A DNA stretch of 25,798 nt from an uncultured Candidatus Melainabacteria bacterium. Its GTDB lineage: Bacteria; Cyanobacteriota; Vampirovibrionia; Gastranaerophilales; Gastranaerophilaceae. A program made the translations under genes and the position numbers. Under the pieces are notes generated by a model. The model had not been told where the DNA came from, did not search any database, and saw nothing but the letters and a program-made list of their open reading frames with translations. Numbering within the stretch: position 1 is the stretch's first letter; each line of letters opens with the position of its first letter. Shown piece after piece: positions 14,177 through 21,403 of this stretch. The stretch is taken from positions 1 through 25,798 of the forward strand of contig CAKUUG010000028.1 of the NCBI GenBank assembly GCA_934692665.1, given 5' to 3'.

Positions 14177-16006
14177 ATGTCAGCTACAATAACAGGTTTG
14201 GGTTCAGGTTTTGATATCGACGGATGGGTCACTTCGCTTGTAAGTGCAAAAAAAGAATCAACCGTCACACCATTAGAAACAAAATTAACAACCCTAAATA
14301 ACAAAAGTTCGGCAGTTTCCGGACTAAAATCAAAATGCAGCACATTGTTAACTGCTTTGCAAACTTTCACAAAAACCATGTATGATTCAACTTCAGATAT
14401 GTGGGCAAATACTTCTATCACTTCTTCAGATTCTGCTTATGCAACAGCAACATCAAAAGGTAACGTTGCAGCTGCTTCAGTTGATTTAAAAATTGAACAA
14501 ATAGCAACTTCAACAAAAGCAACAAGCAATAAGAGTTTGGGTATAGTAAGTAGCAGCGATGTTAAAAACACTAAATTTACAAGCCTTGCAAACGGACAAG
14601 CAAAAGAAGGCGATTTTTCTATGTTTGTTGATGGCAAGGAGTACAAAGTCACAATTGATGCAGATGACACAGTCAAAGATGTAATGAACAAAATATACGA
14701 TGCGACCAATGGTAAAGTACAAGCAAGCGTCAACAGTAACGGATATTTTTCTCTAGAAACATACAAAAGAAGTTATGGCGGCTGGAGAGTTGACGAAAGT
14801 GCTAATCTATCATTGGGTACTAGTGCAGATACATCAAATTTTGCCTCAGCCCTAAAAATGACCGACAAAGTCGGAACTCACGGATACAAGAGTGCTTATG
14901 CCATTTCAACCATATCAACAAATGCTTCAATATCTTCTGATGAATCAGGTTTAAGAGGCGTAAAATTCTACGATGAAAATGGACAAGAAGCATCATCAGG
15001 CACAATTACAATCAATGGTGTAGATTTTAATATAGATCAAAACACTTCACTAAATGATTTAATTGCAAAAATAAACGGAAATTCTGATGCTAATGTCCAA
15101 GCAAGTTACGATTCTTTAACAAATAAATTAATTTTAACTTCTTCAGAAACTGGCGAAAACAATATTAGTTTGTCTGAAACAGGAACAAATTTGTTAAATG
15201 TTTTAGGTTTAACAGAAATCAAAAGCAACGGAGATGAAGTTCTTGCATCAAATTCACAAGAATTGGGTAAAAATGCAATTCTTTATGTAAACGGCAACAA
15301 AGTTATTTCTACTTCAAACACAATCACAGGTGAATCATCAGGTATATCTAACCTATCTGTCACAATAAAAAAACCAACAAGTGATTACACTAGTGATTCT
15401 AATGACCCTACTTCTGTGACATTGGATATTGAACCCGATTATTCGGCAGTTGAAACTGCATTAAACACTTTTGTTACTGCATACAATGATGTAATTAGCA
15501 CAATCAAAACAACTACAACATCGAGCGGAACAATCGGAAGCGATTCTACATTGCGTAATTTTGCTTCAACATTAAAAAGTATCGTATCCGGTGCAAATGA
15601 AAATGATGGTGCATACAAAATACTTTCACAAATCGGTATTTCAACTTCTACCACAGATATTTCAAATCTTTCAATCGATAGTACAAAATTAAAAGAAGCT
15701 CTTAAAGAAAATACTTATTCTGTTAAACAATTGTTGTCTGATGGCTACACTGCACAAGCAGATACAGGCATATTTGACCAAATGGCAGAAGCTTTAAATA
15801 CTATTTTGGATAGTGAAAAAGGATATTTCTCATCTTTTTCAGATTCAATAGATACTCAAATATCAAACTTAAATAGCAAAATAGAAACAGCAAACAAGAG
15901 ATTGACAACTTACCAAACCCAAATAAAAAACAAATTCAATAAAATGGATTCAACTCTCGCTTCTTTGTCATCTCAACTAAGCACATTCCAATCATACTTT
16001 AGCTAA
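14177..16006 (+). CDS. fliD: Flagellar filament cap protein FliD
   Basis: Forms the cap at the filament tip and promotes flagellin polymerisation; exported by the flagellar type III system. 609 residues. The N-terminal FliD_N domain opens with ITGLGSGFDIDGWVTSLVSA, the family signature, followed by a helical D0/D1 part to about residue 100. The centre contains a flagellin_IN-like hook repeat, GTITINGVDFNIDQNTSLNDLI. The C-terminal FliD_C domain runs from about 410 (VETALNTFVTAYNDVISTI) to a coiled coil, ANKRLTTYQTQIKNKFNKM, near the end. C54 is a rare cysteine in such a protein. AAGGA precedes the ATG. The gene is alone here (no fliS or flgKL), so flagellar genes are dispersed. It converges on rlmN with only four bases between the stops. 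Confidence 0.96.
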   Translation: MSATITGLGSGFDIDGWVTSLVSAKKESTVTPLETKLTTLNNKSSAVSGLKSKCSTLLTALQTFTKTMYDSTSDMWANTSITSSDSAYATATSKGNVAAASVDLKIEQIATSTKATSNKSLGIVSSSDVKNTKFTSLANGQAKEGDFSMFVDGKEYKVTIDADDTVKDVMNKIYDATNGKVQASVNSNGYFSLETYKRSYGGWRVDESANLSLGTSADTSNFASALKMTDKVGTHGYKSAYAISTISTNASISSDESGLRGVKFYDENGQEASSGTITINGVDFNIDQNTSLNDLIAKINGNSDANVQASYDSLTNKLILTSSETGENNISLSETGTNLLNVLGLTEIKSNGDEVLASNSQELGKNAILYVNGNKVISTSNTITGESSGISNLSVTIKKPTSDYTSDSNDPTSVTLDIEPDYSAVETALNTFVTAYNDVISTIKTTTTSSGTIGSDSTLRNFASTLKSIVSGANENDGAYKILSQIGISTSTTDISNLSIDSTKLKEALKENTYSVKQLLSDGYTAQADTGIFDQMAEALNTILDSEKGYFSSFSDSIDTQISNLNSKIETANKRLTTYQTQIKNKFNKMDSTLASLSSQLSTFQSYFS

Positions 16007-16010
16007 AAAG

Positions 16011-17033
16011 TTAAGATATTTTTCCTGCCAACTGTCCACAGGCAGCATCTATATCCGCTCCACGTTCCAAGCGGATAGTAACTTTTTTGCCTGATGATTC
16101 CATAAGATATTTAAATTTCATCATAGATTTTTTGTCCGGTTTTTTGAAGTCGTTGCTAGATACCGGATTGTAGGGAATGAGATTTATGTTGCATTTAATG
16201 TCTTTTAAAAACTCAATCAATTCTTTTGCACACTGAATTGTGTCGTTTAATCCACCAATCAAAATATATTCTATCGTAATTCTATCTTTTGTTGCGTTAT
16301 TAAAATCTTGCAGTGCCTTTTTGAGTTCTTGTATATTGTATTTTTTTTCTATCGGCATTATTTTTTCACGAATTTCATGATTTGGTGCGTGCAATGAAAT
16401 AGCAAGAGTCGGTGTAAGTTCGTTTTTTGCCAATTCATAGATTTTTGGAACTATGCCCGATGTTGACAAAGTCATTCTTCTTATTGAAATTTGCAAATTT
16501 TTGTTAATCAAAACAAATGCTCTTTTAATATTTTCAAAATTATCCAAAGGCTCACCTTGTCCCATAAAAACAACATTTGTAATTTTTAGGCCTGTGTCTT
16601 GTTGAGCTAAAAGAATTTGCGAAACAATTTCAGAAGCATCCAGATTTCTTTTAAAACCATTGTGACCTGTTGCACAAAACTTGCAACCCATCTTGCACCC
16701 AACTTGGCAAGAAACACACATAGAAAGATTGGAGCGATTATCAAATCTCATCAAAACAGTTTCAGCACACAGTCCGTCTGAAAATTCTATCAAATATTTT
16801 ATTGTGCCATCAGAAGAAATCTGGCGAGTTTTTATTTTACAGTCCAGAATTTCACAATTTTGTTTAAGATATTCACGAAATTCTTTTTTAACATCTGTCA
16901 TATCGTCGAATGACTTTGCATTTTTTGCCCAAATCCAAGAAAAAATCTGATTTGCACGAAATTTCTTTTCGCCGATTGACTCTATGTAATTTTGCAATTC
17001 TTCTAAAGAATATTTTGATAAAATTTGTTTCAT
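16011..17033 (-). CDS. rlmN: Dual-specificity rRNA/tRNA adenine C2-methyltransferase RlmN
   Basis: Radical-SAM enzyme that methylates C2 of A2503 in 23S rRNA and A37 in some tRNAs. 340 residues. The radical-SAM cluster motif is C113-x3-C117-x2-C120 in VGCKMGCKFCATG. GQGEPLDNFEN is the typical SAM-binding GEP region, and SISLHAPNHEIREKIMP-like AISLHAPNHEIR is family-specific. IEYILIGGLND follows, and the catalytic mono-methylated cysteine is C332 in DIDAACGQLAG. The ATG has no SD. A TAAAAT element ends six bases before it and a TATAAT lies at 17073 to 17068, so initiation may be leaderless or on a short leader. It is divergent from the Fe-S protein gene. Confidence 0.97.
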   Translation of the reverse strand: MKQILSKYSLEELQNYIESIGEKKFRANQIFSWIWAKNAKSFDDMTDVKKEFREYLKQNCEILDCKIKTRQISSDGTIKYLIEFSDGLCAETVLMRFDNRSNLSMCVSCQVGCKMGCKFCATGHNGFKRNLDASEIVSQILLAQQDTGLKITNVVFMGQGEPLDNFENIKRAFVLINKNLQISIRRMTLSTSGIVPKIYELAKNELTPTLAISLHAPNHEIREKIMPIEKKYNIQELKKALQDFNNATKDRITIEYILIGGLNDTIQCAKELIEFLKDIKCNINLIPYNPVSSNDFKKPDKKSMMKFKYLMESSGKKVTIRLERGADIDAACGQLAGKIS

Positions 17034-17067
17034 ATTAATATTTTAGCAAAAAATTTTATTTTTTTGA

Positions 17068-17075
17068 ATTATACT
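17068..17075. promoter_or_regulatory. Overlapping bidirectional -10 elements (rlmN / Fe-S protein)
   Basis: The 49-bp divergent gap contains TATAAT on the minus strand (17073 to 17068) and TATACT on the plus strand (17070-17075), sharing four base pairs. The plus element ends seven bases before the ATG at 17083, leaving room for almost no leader. No good -35 is seen for either strand. Confidence 0.5.
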
Positions 17076-17082
17076 ATAAATT

Positions 17083-18111
17083 ATGCTTAATTCTGAAATA
17101 GAAAAAGAACTTTCTAAATGTTCAAGATGTGCATTATGTCTTGAAAAATGCCCGATTTATGATATTAAAAAAGATGAAAACAATACATCCAGAGGACTCA
17201 TTTGCAAACTTTTAGGTTTTAAAAAAGGCATTTTATCTGAAAAAGAAATCAAAAAAGACTTAAAAATTTGCCTAAACTGTACAAAATGCAAAACATCCTG
17301 CCCGTCAAAAGTAGACACGGCTTCTATTTTTGCCTACAAAAATGCAAAATTTAATCCATCGAATTTAAATCAGAAATTATTTTTATTTTTAAAGCTTTTG
17401 CCATTAAAAGTTCTTTATGTTTTAAATTTTTTTAAACCAAAAATAAAATCAAAAACATCAAATATTTTCTATTTCAAAGGTTGTGTTGCAAAAGCACAAC
17501 ACAAAAATACATATTTAGACAAATTGTTCTACAATCCTGATTTTTCTTGTTGCGGCTTGCCTTATTTGACATCAGGAGATATAAAAAACTATAAAAAAGC
17601 GAAAGACAAAAATATCTCTTTAATCAAAAATGCAAAATTGATTGTTTTTGATTGTGCAAGCTGCAAATCGGCATTTGAAAATTACACCAATATCGACAAA
17701 TCAAAACTGGTGTTTTTTACGGATTTGATTGAACAAAAATTGAAATTGAAACAAAATTCAAAATACAAAAACAAAATCATTACATTTCACAAGCCTTGTC
17801 ATTTATCAGAGGAAGAATTTTTAAAAATAGAAAATTTAATAAAAAATATCGATGGAATTAAATACAAAAGACTGGAAAATTATGACAGCTGTTGTGGTTT
17901 TGGCGGAAGCTATTTTATTTTTCATCCTATAATTTCAACAAAAATCGCACTAAAAAAAGCACGCACAATCAAATCATCAAAAGCAGATTTAATTCTTACA
18001 CTTTGTCCGTCTTGTACATTGGGATTGAGGTTTAATCAGATAATTTCATTTAATTTCAAAAAAACTCTCGAATTTAGAGATTTTATAAACAATGAAACAA
18101 AAACAAAATAA
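17083..18111 (+). CDS. GlcF/HdrD-like iron-sulfur oxidoreductase subunit
   Basis: 342 residues with two N-terminal 4Fe-4S ferredoxin motifs, C13-x2-C16-x2-C19-x3-C23-P and C63-x2-C66-x2-C69-x3-C73-P. Two CCG domains follow: FKGCVAKAQ ... SCCGLPY ... CASC, and HKPCHLSE ... DSCCGFGGSY ... CPSC. This is the layout of glycolate oxidase subunit GlcF, GlpC and heterodisulfide-reductase-like proteins, which pass electrons from a flavin dehydrogenase to quinone or disulfide. A hydrophobic stretch (LKLLPLKVLYVLNFF, about 105-120) may touch the membrane. No dehydrogenase partner is encoded beside it. The COG2509 flavoprotein 106 bases downstream is a possible but unproven partner. There is no SD and the start is directly after a -10 element. 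Confidence 0.85.
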   Translation: MLNSEIEKELSKCSRCALCLEKCPIYDIKKDENNTSRGLICKLLGFKKGILSEKEIKKDLKICLNCTKCKTSCPSKVDTASIFAYKNAKFNPSNLNQKLFLFLKLLPLKVLYVLNFFKPKIKSKTSNIFYFKGCVAKAQHKNTYLDKLFYNPDFSCCGLPYLTSGDIKNYKKAKDKNISLIKNAKLIVFDCASCKSAFENYTNIDKSKLVFFTDLIEQKLKLKQNSKYKNKIITFHKPCHLSEEEFLKIENLIKNIDGIKYKRLENYDSCCGFGGSYFIFHPIISTKIALKKARTIKSSKADLILTLCPSCTLGLRFNQIISFNFKKTLEFRDFINNETKTK

Positions 18112-18160
18112 TATTTAAAAATGTAAAAATATTCATGTTTTTTCTAAAAACAAAAGTGTT

Positions 18161-18171
18161 TATAATATAAT
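18161..18171 (+). promoter_or_regulatory. Promoter -10 region of the FAD protein gene
   Basis: Two overlapping TATAAT hexamers (18161-18166 and 18166-18171) lie 47 bases before the ATG, with a GTGTT just upstream. The -35 region is only T-rich. AAGGA (18206-18210) is the SD. Confidence 0.5.
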
Positions 18172-18217
18172 GAAATAGGATATTCCCGAAATATCAGTTA
18201 ATTAAAAGGAATTTAAA

Positions 18218-19594
18218 ATGTACAATGTTGCAATAGTTGGTGGTGGCCCTGCAGGAATTTTTACTGCTTTAGAATTAGCAAAACTTAAACCCGAGTGGAA
18301 AATTTTGTTAATAGAAAAAGGTGCTAAAATCGAAAAAAGAAAATGTCCTCTAAGAGAAGGCGTAAAACAATGTATGAGCTGCAAAACCTGTGGTCTTTTA
18401 TGTGGATGGGGCGGAGCAGGAGCTTTTTCTGATGGAAAACTTACGCTCACACCCGAGGTTGGCGGACATTTGGTCGATTATATGCCATACAATGAAGTAG
18501 AAAATTTAATTGATTATTGTGACAATATTTATTTGGAACATGGTGCTACAAAAACTGTTTTTGGCACAAATAGAGCTGATTTTGCCGATATAGAACATGC
18601 TGCAACATTAGCTGAATTAAAACTTGTTCATTCGCCTGTTCGTCACTTGGGAACAGAAAAATCTCTTGCTGTTTTAAAATCAATGCAAGACTACTTAATG
18701 GACAGAATAGACATAATAAATAACGAACTTGTTGCTGATTTAATCATAGAAAACGACACAATAAAAGGCTTTACAACAAAACAAGGAAATGAATATTTGG
18801 CTGATTTTGTTGTTGTTGCACCAGGTAGAGAAGGTGCTGATTGGTTATCTAAACAATTCATTTCAAACAACATAAAAATGGTTAACAATGCGGTCGATAT
18901 AGGTGTCCGTGTTGAGCTTCCGGCCCCTGTTATGGAACCAATCACATCCAGATTGTACGAATCAAAATTAATATATCATACACCAACTTTTGGTGATGAA
19001 GTTAGAACTTTTTGCATGAATCCAAATGGCGAAGTTGTTAACGAAAACTACAACGGTATTTCTACAGTTAACGGACATTCTTATGCAGATAAAAAAACTC
19101 CAAACACTAACTTCGCTCTTTTAGTTTCAAAGAAATTTACAGAACCATTCAATGAACCTATTAAATACGGGCAACATATAGCATCTCTTGCAAATATGTT
19201 ATCAGGTGGTATTTTGGTACAAAGATTTGGTGATTTGTTGGATGGACGCCGCTCCACACCTCAAAGAATCAAAGAATCTATTATACAACCGACTCTTGAA
19301 TGTGCAACCCCAGGGGATTTGAGCTTGGTTCTTCCATACCGTCAATTATTAAGCATAATTGAAATGATTTATGCTCTTGACAAAATTGCACCCGGAGTAG
19401 CTTCTCGTTACACTCTTCTTTATGGTGTAGAAGTTAAATTCTACTCTGCAAGAGTTCTTATTTCAAACGAACTTGAAACATTGGGAGTAAAAAATCTTTT
19501 TGCAATTGGCGATGGTGCAGGCGTCACAAGAGGTTTGATGCAAGCAAGTGCTTCAGGTGTTCATGTTGCACGAGTAATTGCCGGAAGAAAATAA
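18218..19594 (+). CDS. COG2509-family FAD-dependent dehydrogenase-like protein
   Basis: 458-residue flavoprotein. The dinucleotide-binding GGGPAG (8-13) lies in an N-terminal Rossmann beta-alpha-beta with LLIEKG as second strand. A five-cysteine stretch follows (CPLREGVKQCMSCKTC: C43, C52, C55, C58 and then C62), running into GGAGAFSDGKLTL. DFVVVAPGREG marks the mid Rossmann segment and NLFAIGDGAGVTRGLMQASASG the C-terminal FAD-binding end. This set matches the uncharacterised 'FAD-dependent dehydrogenase' family COG2509. The substrate is unknown, and the cysteines might hold an Fe-S cluster. It is monocistronic, with its own promoter and strong terminator. The Fe-S protein upstream could be an electron partner, but that is only suggested by adjacency. 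Confidence 0.88.
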   Translation: MYNVAIVGGGPAGIFTALELAKLKPEWKILLIEKGAKIEKRKCPLREGVKQCMSCKTCGLLCGWGGAGAFSDGKLTLTPEVGGHLVDYMPYNEVENLIDYCDNIYLEHGATKTVFGTNRADFADIEHAATLAELKLVHSPVRHLGTEKSLAVLKSMQDYLMDRIDIINNELVADLIIENDTIKGFTTKQGNEYLADFVVVAPGREGADWLSKQFISNNIKMVNNAVDIGVRVELPAPVMEPITSRLYESKLIYHTPTFGDEVRTFCMNPNGEVVNENYNGISTVNGHSYADKKTPNTNFALLVSKKFTEPFNEPIKYGQHIASLANMLSGGILVQRFGDLLDGRRSTPQRIKESIIQPTLECATPGDLSLVLPYRQLLSIIEMIYALDKIAPGVASRYTLLYGVEVKFYSARVLISNELETLGVKNLFAIGDGAGVTRGLMQASASGVHVARVIAGRK

Positions 19595-19610
19595 AAAAAT
19601 ATATCAATAA

Positions 19611-19643
19611 AAAATGCTCTTTAATTTTACAAAGAGCATTTTT
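19611..19643 (+). terminator. Intrinsic terminator after the FAD protein gene
   Basis: Twelve-bp stem AAAATGCTCTTT (19611-19622) / AAAGAGCATTTT (19631-19642) with an eight-base loop and a T-run. It isolates cysE, which must use its own promoter. Confidence 0.9.
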
Positions 19644-19671
19644 GCTTTAAAAAAAGTAAACAGTAATTTAA

Positions 19672-19700
19672 TTGAAAGTTTTATTTAAAACTGATATTAT
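19672..19700 (+). promoter_or_regulatory. cysE promoter placed for leaderless transcription
   Basis: TTGAAA (19672-19677), exactly 17 bases, then TATTAT (19695-19700) preceded by TGA to make an extended -10. The cysE ATG is at 19710, so the transcript would start about one to four bases before it. No other promoter fits between here and the terminator ending at 19643. Confidence 0.65.
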
Positions 19701-19709
19701 GGTTGAGTT

Positions 19710-20366
19710 ATGCAAATTGTAAATTGGATAAAAATAATAATAGAAGATATAAAAACAATTCTTGAAAAAGACGCAGCAGCAAAAAGTGTGTTTGAAGTTA
19801 TGTTTTTGTATCAAGGTTTTCATATCATTTTAGCACACAGAATCGCTCATAGGCTTCTTATGTGGAAAATCCCTTTTATTCCTCGACTAATTTCACAAGT
19901 TGCAAGATTCTTCACAGGTATAGAAATTCATCCCGGAGCACAAATTGGAAAAAGATTTTTTATTGACCACGGGATGGGTGTAGTAATAGGCGAAACAAGT
20001 ATAATCGGCGACGATGTTTTGATTTATCAAGGTGTAACATTGGGCGGAACAGGAAAAGACAAAGGAAAACGCCACCCGACTATAGGAAATTTTGTCACAA
20101 TCGGAGCAGGGGCAAAAGTTCTCGGAAATATTACAATTGGAGATTATTCTTTGATTGGTGCAGGTTCGGTTGTTATAGACAATGTAGGAGAACATTGCAC
20201 TGTTGTCGGGATTCCGGGAAAAGTAGTAAAACAAAAGAAATACATAGAAGGCCAACTATGTCACAATAGAATACCAGACCCTGTTACTTGTGAAATAAAT
20301 CGTCTAAAATACGAAATTTTAGATTTAAAAAATAAACTTGAAAATAAAAATCAGCCTAGGGTTTAA
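19710..20366 (+). CDS. cysE: Serine O-acetyltransferase
   Basis: Makes O-acetylserine from serine and acetyl-CoA, the first step of cysteine synthesis. 218 residues, the short form without the long N-terminal helical extension of the E. coli enzyme. The helical part (1-70) precedes a left-handed beta-helix of hexapeptide repeats (72-170): IHPGAQIG, FFIDHGMGVVIGE with the catalytic pair D86/H87, VTLGGTGKDKGKRHPTI with H122, and IGAGAKVLGNITIG. The C-terminal tail ends without the usual terminal Ile that docks into CysK, so complex formation is doubtful. A promoter directly abuts the ATG, and only a poor GGTTGAG lies upstream. The stop codon sits in the loop of a terminator shared with the convergent GGDEF gene. 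Confidence 0.95.
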   Translation: MQIVNWIKIIIEDIKTILEKDAAAKSVFEVMFLYQGFHIILAHRIAHRLLMWKIPFIPRLISQVARFFTGIEIHPGAQIGKRFFIDHGMGVVIGETSIIGDDVLIYQGVTLGGTGKDKGKRHPTIGNFVTIGAGAKVLGNITIGDYSLIGAGSVVIDNVGEHCTVVGIPGKVVKQKKYIEGQLCHNRIPDPVTCEINRLKYEILDLKNKLENKNQPRV

Positions 20367-20384
20367 TTACCTAGGTTGATTTTT
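20346..20384. terminator. Bidirectional terminator shared by cysE and the GGDEF gene
   Basis: Fifteen-pair stem (20346-20360 with 20370-20384, one G-T wobble, core CCTAGG) flanked by A and T tracts on both sides. The nine-base loop contains TTAA at 20363-20366, which supplies the TAA stop of both convergent genes. Confidence 0.85.
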
Positions 20385-21238
20385 GAAAATTGAACAATCT
20401 TGTTTTTTCCGTTTTGCTTTGCATTATACAAAGCGTGTTCCGCATAGCGAATTAAAGTGTTTGCATCTTCTTCGACATCTTCCATACAAGGATAACAAGC
20501 AACACCACCAGATATAGTTATCGGATGTCTTTCATCTTCGTTTGCAGGAATAAATTCCATTTTTTCAACATCGTTTCTAAATCTTTCTGCAAATATAACT
20601 GCTTGTTGCTCTGTTGTTTCAGGCAACAATACCATAAACTCTTCATCCCCATAGCGAGTCAAAACATCCTCACGACGAACAAGTGCATTTAGGATTTGAG
20701 CAATTTTTTTAAGCAGAATATCGCCCCAGTCATAGCCATACATATCATTAACGATCTTAAAATAGTCAATATCAAACAGCAAACAAGAAACCGGCGTATT
20801 ATATCTTTTTGAACGAGAAATTTCAGCTTCTAATCTATGATGAAGATATTTTCTATTATACAAACCTGTAAGCTCATCACAGATTGCAGTTTTTATTAAA
20901 TTTTTCTTAACTTCGTATGTTTTTAAGAGTGCTTTTATTCTGACATTTAATTCTATAATATCAACGGGTGACAGAATATAATCATAAGACAACGCTCTAA
21001 CAATTAAATTTTGTGGAATTTTATTTGCAACAACCAGTGCACAACATTCAAGTTTACGAATAGCACAAAATTCTCTTACTTTTTCAATATTGCAATCAAA
21101 AATAATAAGACTCGGATTATACTGTTTGTAATTGTCTAATTCCGATAAATCAAAATGCCTGACTTCTGTTTCATCATCCAATTCTATCAATTCTTCAATT
21201 TTTGAAGACATGTTTTCGCTAAATAAAATTATATTCAT
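20363..21238 (-). CDS. Receiver-like/GGDEF diguanylate cyclase-type protein
   Basis: 291 residues from the ATG at 21238, chosen because AAGGAG (plus-strand 21243-21248) lies just before it. The upstream ATG at 21301 has no SD. The N-terminal 1-110 is a degenerate receiver-like domain: LIIFDCN keeps an aspartate (D48), but the usual K-P is replaced by SPVD. The GGDEF domain (115-291) has DELTGLYNRKYL, metal-binding FDIDYFK (D156), ND (164-165), the inhibitory I-site R188-x2-D191 and RYGDEEF. The signature is GDEEF (197-201), with aspartate in place of the second glycine. The catalytic acid at the third position is kept, so c-di-GMP synthesis is possible but not certain. It is divergent from the SLH gene and near flagellar functions only in theme. 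Confidence 0.9.
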   Translation of the reverse strand: MNIILFSENMSSKIEELIELDDETEVRHFDLSELDNYKQYNPSLIIFDCNIEKVREFCAIRKLECCALVVANKIPQNLIVRALSYDYILSPVDIIELNVRIKALLKTYEVKKNLIKTAICDELTGLYNRKYLHHRLEAEISRSKRYNTPVSCLLFDIDYFKIVNDMYGYDWGDILLKKIAQILNALVRREDVLTRYGDEEFMVLLPETTEQQAVIFAERFRNDVEKMEFIPANEDERHPITISGGVACYPCMEDVEEDANTLIRYAEHALYNAKQNGKNKIVQFSKINLGN

Positions 21239-21259
21239 AAAACTCCTTAAACAATAAAA

Positions 21260-21268
21260 ATTATAACA
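21260..21268 (-). promoter_or_regulatory. Extended -10 promoter of the GGDEF gene
   Basis: Minus strand TGTTATAAT (21268 to 21260) is identical to the extended -10 upstream of fliD and of the flagellin gene. It implies a leader of about 15 bases carrying the AAGGAG SD and supports the start at 21238. Confidence 0.6.
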
Positions 21269-21329
21269 CAATCGAAAAATAAAATACTTCTTATCCTTCA
21301 TATATAGTATTTTTTAAAAAAAGATTTTC

Positions 21330-21358
21330 TTGACTTATTGTATTTTATTGTACAATAA
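21330..21358 (+). promoter_or_regulatory. Promoter/operator region of the SLH gene
   Basis: TTGACT (21330-21335) is a -35 candidate. It overlaps two direct copies of TTATTGTA (21335-21342 and 21345-21352), ten bases apart, and an inverted copy TACAATAA (21351-21358). The last two form a perfect 14-base palindrome, TTATTGTACAATAA. TACAAT (21351-21356) may be the -10, with a short 15-base spacer. Repeats one helical turn apart over a promoter suggest a regulator binding site. Confidence 0.5.
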
Positions 21359-21403
21359 GGATAAGTAATATGTATGTTTATATACTAGGAATAGGAGTAA
21401 GCT

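Noticed and set aside
14437..14766. 109-codon open frame on the minus strand inside fliD
   Set aside because: Antisense shadow of a well-supported FliD gene; hydrophobic low-information translation, no SD, and two more antisense frames overlap nearby.
19893..20255. 120-codon minus-strand frame inside cysE
   Set aside because: Mirror of the hexapeptide-repeat region; no ribosome site or promoter, no recognisable domain.
21239..21301. Longer N-terminus of the GGDEF protein from the ATG at 21301
   Set aside because: Would add 21 residues with no SD and would include the TATAAT promoter and the AAGGAG that clearly serve the start at 21238.
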